From: G039029935 sp039029935 | GTDB lineage: Bacteria; Chloroflexota; Anaerolineae; Caldilineales; Caldilineaceae | Direction: 5' to 3' | DNA: 10,526 nucleotides | Assembly: GCA_039029935.1 (NCBI GenBank) | Contig: JBCCFC010000373.1 | Span: forward strand, 1 to 10,526 | Part shown: one piece after another, positions 6,092 through 10,526 of the stretch | Layout of the letters: each line of letters begins with the position of its first letter | Numbering within the stretch: the stretch's first letter is position 1 | Notes under the pieces: model-generated | Database searches by the model: none | Told to the model about the DNA's origin: nothing | The model's input: only the letters and a program-made list of their open reading frames with translations | Program-made: the position numbers and the translations under genes

Positions 6092-6733
6092 CACCGCCAT
6101 CACAAAATCGAATGCATCCACCGTCGTTGCGTAGTCTAAATCAATGCTTGGATAATCAGGCTTATCTGGATTGGCAAACAGACGCCCAGGCCATGAGTCA
6201 CGCACCCGATTTAAATAGGGTTGCGGGTCTGGTGATTCTTCACGGAGTAATGCTTCCACATAATCTGCATAGGCCGCATCTTCATCGCCATCGGTGCGCT
6301 CCGAAAGTCCCGTAATCACAAATGTGACAGGCGAAATCGCTTGCTGTTGGATGTATCGTGCCGTTGCACCTGCAGTGGGAAATCCACCTGCCAACAGCAA
6401 ATCCGCATTTTGGCTACGCACCATGCCCTGTGTTCCGTTGCTTGTCCGCTGAATCAATCGTCGGCCATTTAACTCAAGCGTTTCAAAAGGCAGTGGTGAA
6501 TTGCCAAAGTCAAATCCTTCGGGTGGCAGACCACGCACTTCCCCCATGATCAACGCCTCTGGATAGGTCGCTTTCAGGGCAAACGCTTCATCGACACTGC
6601 TCACCAACAAAATTTCACTGGCCCCCGCATGAAACGCATAGGCCGCTGTTGTGAATGCTCGCATAACATCCACAACCACGACAGTTCCAGTGGCGTCATG
6701 GCAGGTCTCGTTGGTTGCACGATTAATGATCAT
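6047..6733 (-). CDS. ComB-family (2-phosphosulfolactate phosphatase-like) protein
   Basis: This 228-residue soluble protein is of the ComB family (Mg-dependent acid phosphatase, first known for 2-phosphosulfolactate in coenzyme M synthesis). Visible family signatures are VVVVDVMRAFTTA at 18-30, GEVRGLPPEGFDFGNSP at 64-80, TSNGT at 97-101 and a D-G-D-E-D stretch before the last third. The length is normal for the family. The start overlaps the cbiL stop by ATGA with AAGGAG just upstream, so the two are translationally coupled. The stop TAG abuts the ATG of the decayed cbiF copy, showing that comB once led straight into cbiF. Nothing else here suggests coenzyme M or sulfolactate metabolism. Tight embedding in the corrin operon suggests a phosphatase role linked to cobalamin (for example an alpha-ribazole-phosphate-like substrate), but that is inference only. 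Confidence 0.85.
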   Translation of the reverse strand: MIINRATNETCHDATGTVVVVDVMRAFTTAAYAFHAGASEILLVSSVDEAFALKATYPEALIMGEVRGLPPEGFDFGNSPLPFETLELNGRRLIQRTSNGTQGMVRSQNADLLLAGGFPTAGATARYIQQQAISPVTFVITGLSERTDGDEDAAYADYVEALLREESPDPQPYLNRVRDSWPGRLFANPDKPDYPSIDLDYATTVDAFDFVMAVEKKDELLIMKRVEY

Positions 6734-7467
6734 GCTTGCTCCTTGTCTTCATTCTGACGCACAATTAACAGAGATAGATAATTGGTTGCCTCAACAGGCA
6801 CAGGTAATTCATGTAAATCCGTAATCACGCGTTCGCCTGGCATCCCAATCCGCTCCGCATAAATCGTATTATCAAGCAGATTCATCTCATCCAATGCATA
6901 AATTAATTCGGGCAAAACGGGTCCAGCCTTCATCAAGATTACTGTTTCAAAATCCGCAAAAAGTCGAGCCAACGTTTCCTGATTGGTCTCATAACTGGCA
7001 GGCAGAATTGCCACCCGATCCGACGTCGTTGCCAACGGAATCCCTGCCATTGTTGCTGCCGTCGCAAACGATGTCACGCCAGGAATAATATTAACATCAA
7101 TTTGTGGATATTGAATCGATAACTTGTCCCAAATATAGATAAACGTGCCATAGAGTAATGGATCACCGAGCAACAAATAGACACCCTTCTCGCAATTCGT
7201 GTCCAAAAATGTCTGGAAAATCACATCTGCCGCCCCACGCCACGCCGAATGTAGCTCATCCGAATTGCGTGTCATCGGCAACGACAACACCACGACCTTT
7301 TGCCACGACTCATCAATATGGGGCAATGCCGCCCGCCATGCTCGACTGCGCTCATTTTTCTTGCTTTGCGGGACAAAAATCAATTCTGCCTCTTGAATGG
7401 CCCGTAGCCCTTTTAATGTCACCAATTCTGGATCACCGGGGCCAAGACCAACTGCTGTTAATTCCAT
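6730..7467 (-). CDS. cobI: Cobalt-factor II (precorrin-2) C20-methyltransferase CbiL/CobI
   Basis: This 245-residue cytoplasmic SAM-dependent tetrapyrrole methylase has the normal length for CbiL. Motifs in order: VGLGPGDPELVTLKG at 6-20 (SAM loop), FVPQSKK at 31-37 (characteristic of C20 enzymes), LLLGDPLLYGTF at 98-109, PGVTSFATAA at 129-138 and VILMKAG near 175-181. It adds the C20 methyl group that marks the ring carbon later expelled. In this pathway it acts on cobalt-sirohydrochlorin, just after the SirC product receives cobalt. The ATG has AGGGA about 8 nt upstream. It lies 64 bp after cbiET and overlaps comB by 4 bp. Nothing appears damaged. Confidence 0.93.
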   Translation of the reverse strand: MELTAVGLGPGDPELVTLKGLRAIQEAELIFVPQSKKNERSRAWRAALPHIDESWQKVVVLSLPMTRNSDELHSAWRGAADVIFQTFLDTNCEKGVYLLLGDPLLYGTFIYIWDKLSIQYPQIDVNIIPGVTSFATAATMAGIPLATTSDRVAILPASYETNQETLARLFADFETVILMKAGPVLPELIYALDEMNLLDNTIYAERIGMPGERVITDLHELPVPVEATNYLSLLIVRQNEDKEQA

Positions 7468-7500
7468 GTCTGGTTCCCTGTCTTTTAAGTAAAACCAAGT

Positions 7501-7512
7501 CTATCTCGATAG
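7501..7512. repeat. Small inverted repeat in the cbiET-cbiL gap
   Basis: CTATC-TC-GATAG lies in the 64-bp gap between cbiET and cbiL. The stem is only five pairs and no U-run follows, so it is at most a weak structure. Otherwise the gap shows only the cbiL ribosome binding site. Confidence 0.25.
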
Positions 7513-7531
7513 CCTGATAAAATGTACAATT

Positions 7532-8740
7532 CTATTTGACCCATTTTACCATAAAAACAGGGTTTAGCGCATTAAACCGCATCATCTCCAAAATAGGCAC
7601 ACTTTGACTCAACTGTACCTGATTGATCGTCGCGTTTGGTAACAATTTCCGAGCGATTGCCAAATTCTCAATCGTGGCAAGGTTGATCACCAGTCGGCCA
7701 CCAACGTGTAGCCGCTTGCAAACGACCTCAATCAACGATTCGAGTTGTCCGCCGCTGCCGCCAATAAACACCGCATGGGGTGCAGGCCAGTCAACGAAGG
7801 CATCGGGTGCCAGCCCATATGTCAACCGTACATTGGGGGCAGGAAATCGTTGCAAATTCTCTTGCATATATGCAAAAAAGGCATCTCGCTTCTCAACTGC
7901 ATACACCGACGCCCTCGGCTGCATCCGCCCCGCTTCAATGCTTACCGCCCCGCTACCCGCCCCAATATCCCACATCACCTCGTTTGGCTGCAAGTCCAAC
8001 TCCGCCAACACCAGTAAGCGCACTTCTCGTTTTGTGATTTGATGATTGGATGTCGCAAATTTTTTATCAGGAATCCCGATTCGGGGCTGCGAATCGTTGA
8101 CACCCTCGTGCCAAACCACAAACACATTCAACGGTGCAAAGGTCTCCTGTGAAACATCTGCTAGGGTTGATCGCACAATCCGCTCTTCCGACGACCCCAA
8201 ATTTTCACAGACCGCACAGGCCGATGTTGACGAGATGTTGGCATCCATCAATGCCTGTGCAATCACGGCAGGTGTATGCTGGTTATCCGTCAAAATCGCC
8301 ATCTTCGTCACACCGATAGCCTGACGAACAACCTCCTCAAGCGAACGCCCATGTGCGCTGAGTAATGCTGCATCATGCCAAGGTTCTGCCAACGCGGCAA
8401 ACGCCAGTTGAAACGATGTTGGTGATGGGATGATGTGTAATTGTTCAGACGAAAAATAACGTCGCAAGCTAGCCCCGATGCCATAAAACAGCGGATCACC
8501 AGAGGCCAATACAACCACCTGTTGTCCGGCCTCGACCGCTTCCTGAAAACGCGGAACCATCGCTTCCACAGATTTCGTGATGGCAATGCATTCACCACTA
8601 AACTCAGGAAAATACCCCAAATGCCGCCGCCCACCCACCAACACATCGGCAGACAAAATCGCTTCTAGCAGAAAGCTAGGCAATCCGTCTCTTCCCGCTG
8701 CACTCATCCCAATGATGACGATAGCACTATCAACTTTCAA
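7532..8740 (-). CDS. cobL: Precorrin-7/8 methyltransferase CbiET (CobL): C5 and C15 methylation with decarboxylation
   Basis: This 402-residue protein is the common CbiE-CbiT fusion. CbiE, residues 1-~210, has IIGMSAAGRDGL at 9-20, LASGDPLFYGIG at 78-89 and IPSPTSFQLAFA at 104-115. CbiT, about 220-402, has GIPDKKF at 222-228, the Rossmann SAM motif WDIGAGSGAVSIEA at 257-270 and FIGGSGG at 325-331. CbiE methylates C5; CbiT methylates C15 and removes the C12 acetate carboxyl. The start is TTG at 8740: a TGA lies two codons upstream in frame, and the next ATG (codon 12) would remove the first SAM-binding strand. A GGAG about 9 nt upstream supports TTG. The start and its ribosome site are built from a heptamer tandem repeat shared with the end of cbiD (17 bp gap). 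Confidence 0.94.
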   Translation of the reverse strand: MKVDSAIVIIGMSAAGRDGLPSFLLEAILSADVLVGGRRHLGYFPEFSGECIAITKSVEAMVPRFQEAVEAGQQVVVLASGDPLFYGIGASLRRYFSSEQLHIIPSPTSFQLAFAALAEPWHDAALLSAHGRSLEEVVRQAIGVTKMAILTDNQHTPAVIAQALMDANISSTSACAVCENLGSSEERIVRSTLADVSQETFAPLNVFVVWHEGVNDSQPRIGIPDKKFATSNHQITKREVRLLVLAELDLQPNEVMWDIGAGSGAVSIEAGRMQPRASVYAVEKRDAFFAYMQENLQRFPAPNVRLTYGLAPDAFVDWPAPHAVFIGGSGGQLESLIEVVCKRLHVGGRLVINLATIENLAIARKLLPNATINQVQLSQSVPILEMMRFNALNPVFMVKWVK

Positions 8741-8764
8741 CTTTCAACTCTCCACTATCAACTT
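8730..8764. repeat. Heptamer tandem repeat at the cbiD/cbiET junction
   Basis: Five consecutive 7-mers follow the pattern TCAACTN: TCAACTT, TCAACTT, TCAACTC, TCCACTA, TCAACTT, with a weaker unit just before at 8723-8729. They cover the last codons of cbiD, the whole 17-bp gap, and the TTG start of cbiET. The GGAG ribosome site comes from the one divergent unit. Changes in copy number would move start and ribosome site relative to each other. Confidence 0.75.
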
Positions 8765-9999
8765 GTTAAATAGCGTCCATCTTCATCGTCATCATAGGCT
8801 GCCACAGGATCACTTGCAAGACGTTCAATCAATGGCGTTGCGGACATCGACTGCAAATCTGAATGAGACTGTCCACGTGATCGTCCCAAAATGTGCCCGT
8901 TGAAGTCAATCAGAATCACATCTAGTGCTAAATTGCCACCCTTCGCCTCAACAAAGTGTTGACATTGTTCCAACGCCAATTCGGTGATGCGTTGTAGCGG
9001 TGTCAGAAAATCGTGTTCTTGACAAAGCTCCAGCATGTGCCGTCCTGTGTTGGCTTGGGTAACTGCCTGTGTCAATTCATCAGGTGCATTGGTATCACGA
9101 CAGACCTGGGCCAAAAAATCAAAGTCCACCTGATTGCCTGCCACATGCGTTGTCATATGCCCTTGTGCCGTTTTGATCATCTTGCCGATCATGCCCACAA
9201 AGACTGCCGACTGCACACCCTGACGTACACAAGTCTCCAATCCCGCGCCCGTAAAGACACTCAACTGCACGAAAGCAACATCCGGCAGTTCAGGGAAAAT
9301 CGACATGGCAAAGCGTTCAGAACGCCCTCCTGTTGTCATCACAACCTTGGCCGAGTTGTTAAACGCCGCCACCTCTACCGCTTGGATCACACTAGCTCGC
9401 CATGACGCCGTGCTATAGGCAAAGACCTTGCCCGTTGTTCCCAGAATGCTGATGCCCCCAAGAATGCCCAACCGCGCATTAAGTGTCTTCTCCGCCAACG
9501 TTTCCCCATCGGGCACACTGACGATTACCTCTAGCCCTTGCCCATCTAAATAATGAGGCGCAACCTCATCCACAGCATCCTGCACATTCTCACGGATTTG
9601 CTGGCGTGGCACAGGATTGATCGCCGGATCACCGACTGGTAACCCAATCCCTGGCAACGTCACCCGCCCGACACCAACACCACCCTCAAGCTGAATGCCC
9701 GTCTGTGAACTGCGTTGAACTTTGGCGCAAACTAACGCCCCATGTGTCACGTCGGGGTCATCGCCCGCATCCTTGACCATACAACAATAGGCCCAGTCGT
9801 CGCCAAATTGTTGCTCGACTGGGTTCATGGTCGCGGTTTCACCAATGGGCAGCGAAATCGTCACCTCGTTCAGCCACTCGCCTGTCAGCAATGCAATGGT
9901 GGCGGCTTTGGCGGCGGCGGATGCATTGCTACCTGTGGTGTAGCCTGTGCGGTTTCCTGTTCTGTTTCGTGGGGGGACTTGATTTATGTAATTTGTCAT
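8758..9999 (-). CDS. cbiD: Cobalt-precorrin-5B C1-methyltransferase CbiD
   Basis: This 413-residue cytoplasmic enzyme of the anaerobic route methylates C1 of cobalt-precorrin-5B to give cobalt-precorrin-6A. It belongs to its own family, unrelated to the tetrapyrrole methylases. Signatures: RTGYTTGSNASAAAKAA at 17-33, VKDAGDDPDVTHG at 75-87, and the long glycine/proline block from GGVGVGRVTLPG (106-117) through PVGDPAINPVPR (121-132). Later GILGGISILGTTG and VVMTTGGRSE are typical of the family. The usual Cys of the TTG-x-C-A motif is replaced here (S-N-A). Its substrate is the product of the CbiF-CbiG fusion. The ATG overlaps the DUF3226 stop (ATGA), so it is translated from a message that includes the DUF3226 gene unless an internal promoter exists. 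Confidence 0.95.
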   Translation of the reverse strand: MTNYINQVPPRNRTGNRTGYTTGSNASAAAKAATIALLTGEWLNEVTISLPIGETATMNPVEQQFGDDWAYCCMVKDAGDDPDVTHGALVCAKVQRSSQTGIQLEGGVGVGRVTLPGIGLPVGDPAINPVPRQQIRENVQDAVDEVAPHYLDGQGLEVIVSVPDGETLAEKTLNARLGILGGISILGTTGKVFAYSTASWRASVIQAVEVAAFNNSAKVVMTTGGRSERFAMSIFPELPDVAFVQLSVFTGAGLETCVRQGVQSAVFVGMIGKMIKTAQGHMTTHVAGNQVDFDFLAQVCRDTNAPDELTQAVTQANTGRHMLELCQEHDFLTPLQRITELALEQCQHFVEAKGGNLALDVILIDFNGHILGRSRGQSHSDLQSMSATPLIERLASDPVAAYDDDEDGRYLTS

Positions 10000-10526
10000 G
10001 ATGGCACAGCCTTTACCAAATTACGAATGAATTCCAGCATAATCTGCAACGAATCCGATTCAAGATTCCACAACCCCGCTTTGGCACTTTCACCCAAAGT
10101 CATAGACGGTGTAGTGCTGGCAGCAATCAAGCTATGCACAGCAATTTTGGCACGATCAGAGTTGGAACGCTGGTTATCGGGATCAACACAATCGACAAAG
10201 CCATCCACACAGGTCATCAAATTCTGGTCAGTAATACTGGCAAGGAGTGCATCCTCCAAGCAACCTGTTGGTTTATCATGAGGAATAATTAAATATGAAA
10301 CAACAGGTCTTCCACTAAATTCAATGTCCAACGGCTGATTTGGAATAGGAAAATTTACATGATTCAAAGCTGATTTAACAGAATTAATAGCGGCAGATTT
10401 ATCTAATTCCGCATCACGAATAATACCGATAGCCTTAAGTTCAACGGAACGGCGAGCCGTGCTGATGGATTCCAAAAAAAATTGTAGTTCGTTTATACCA
10501 CCAAAATCAAATAGCTGGACTTCTGA
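9996..10526 (-). CDS. DUF3226 (TOPRIM-like) protein, C-terminal part
   Basis: The frame is open to the right edge, giving about 176 residues without the N-terminus. Residues before the TTG at 10475 (V-Q-L-F-D-F-G-G-I-N-E-L-Q-F-F-L) match the family pattern of a strand, a glycine turn and a helix, so that TTG is not the true start. Then comes IGIIRDAE, the expected acidic strand, GCLEDALLASI, and DRAKIAVHSLIAAS near the end. DUF3226 proteins are usually encoded right after an AAA ATPase gene and resemble the TOPRIM half of OLD-type systems, the D-A-E standing for the DxD motif; the nuclease role is inferred. The stop overlaps the cbiD start (ATGA). One 60-base line (10381-10440) has 22 G+C (37%), lower than the cob genes. 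The start and its likely ATPase partner are beyond the window. Confidence 0.75.
   Translation of the reverse strand, partial: SEVQLFDFGGINELQFFLESISTARRSVELKAIGIIRDAELDKSAAINSVKSALNHVNFPIPNQPLDIEFSGRPVVSYLIIPHDKPTGCLEDALLASITDQNLMTCVDGFVDCVDPDNQRSNSDRAKIAVHSLIAASTTPSMTLGESAKAGLWNLESDSLQIMLEFIRNLVKAVPS

Noticed and set aside
8730..8764. Heptamer array as a CRISPR
   Set aside because: Units are 7 bp with no spacers, and no cas genes are present.
9742..10281. Plus-strand open frame of 179 codons, and other plus-strand frames
   Set aside because: They are antisense to well-conserved cbiD and DUF3226 and other cob genes, have low-complexity compositions and resemble no protein family.
10475..10475. 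TTG at 10475 as the start of the DUF3226 gene
   Set aside because: The same frame stays open to the window edge and the upstream residues fit the family, so the gene is cut by the window and does not begin there.

Overview
The window carries most of a corrin-ring operon of the oxygen-independent (cobalt-early) cobalamin pathway. Every gene reads on the minus strand, so transcription runs from the high-coordinate end to the low-coordinate end. CbiD and CbiG are hallmarks of the anaerobic route. The combination of cbiD, fused CbiE-CbiT, cbiL, a fused CbiF-CbiG and a fused CbiH/precorrin-2 dehydrogenase suggests an anaerobic or facultative bacterium. The overall style (about 50-57% G+C in the cob genes, heavy gene fusion, palindromic intergenic repeats) fits Chloroflexota best, but that placement is an impression and not proven here.

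Layout in transcription order: the 3' part of a DUF3226 (TOPRIM-like) gene enters from the right edge (10526-9996) and overlaps cbiD (9999-8758) by ATGA. A heptamer tandem repeat forms the cbiD/cbiET junction. cbiET (8740-7532), cbiL/cobI (7467-6730) and a ComB-family phosphatase gene (6733-6047, ATGA overlap with cbiL) follow. Next comes a rearranged stretch (about 6090-4900). It holds a decayed copy of the cbiF start, a 5'-truncated DUF1016/YhcG PDDEXK nuclease gene, a remnant of the comB 3' end, and then the intact cbiF-cbiG fusion (4995-2992). An MFS transporter (2953-1742), a 195-bp intergenic block of nested palindromes, the cbiH-sirC fusion (1546-305), and the 5' part of an AAA ATPase gene running off the left edge (305-1) complete the window.

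Together the cob genes cover precorrin-2 oxidation (SirC domain), C20 methylation (CbiL), C17 methylation with ring contraction (CbiH), C11 methylation (CbiF), lactone opening and loss of the C2 fragment (CbiG), C1 methylation (CbiD), and C5/C15 methylation with decarboxylation (CbiET). Cobaltochelatase, CbiJ (precorrin-6A reductase), CbiC (methylmutase) and the later amidation and nucleotide-loop genes are not in the window.

The least ordinary points are four. First, an imperfect direct repeat of the comB/cbiF junction brackets a truncated nuclease gene. Second, an AAA ATPase and a DUF3226 protein, normally partners in a split OLD-like system, sit at opposite ends of the cob operon and are tightly coupled to it. 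Third, CbiH is fused to SirC. Fourth, a ComB-like phosphatase is embedded in the operon.
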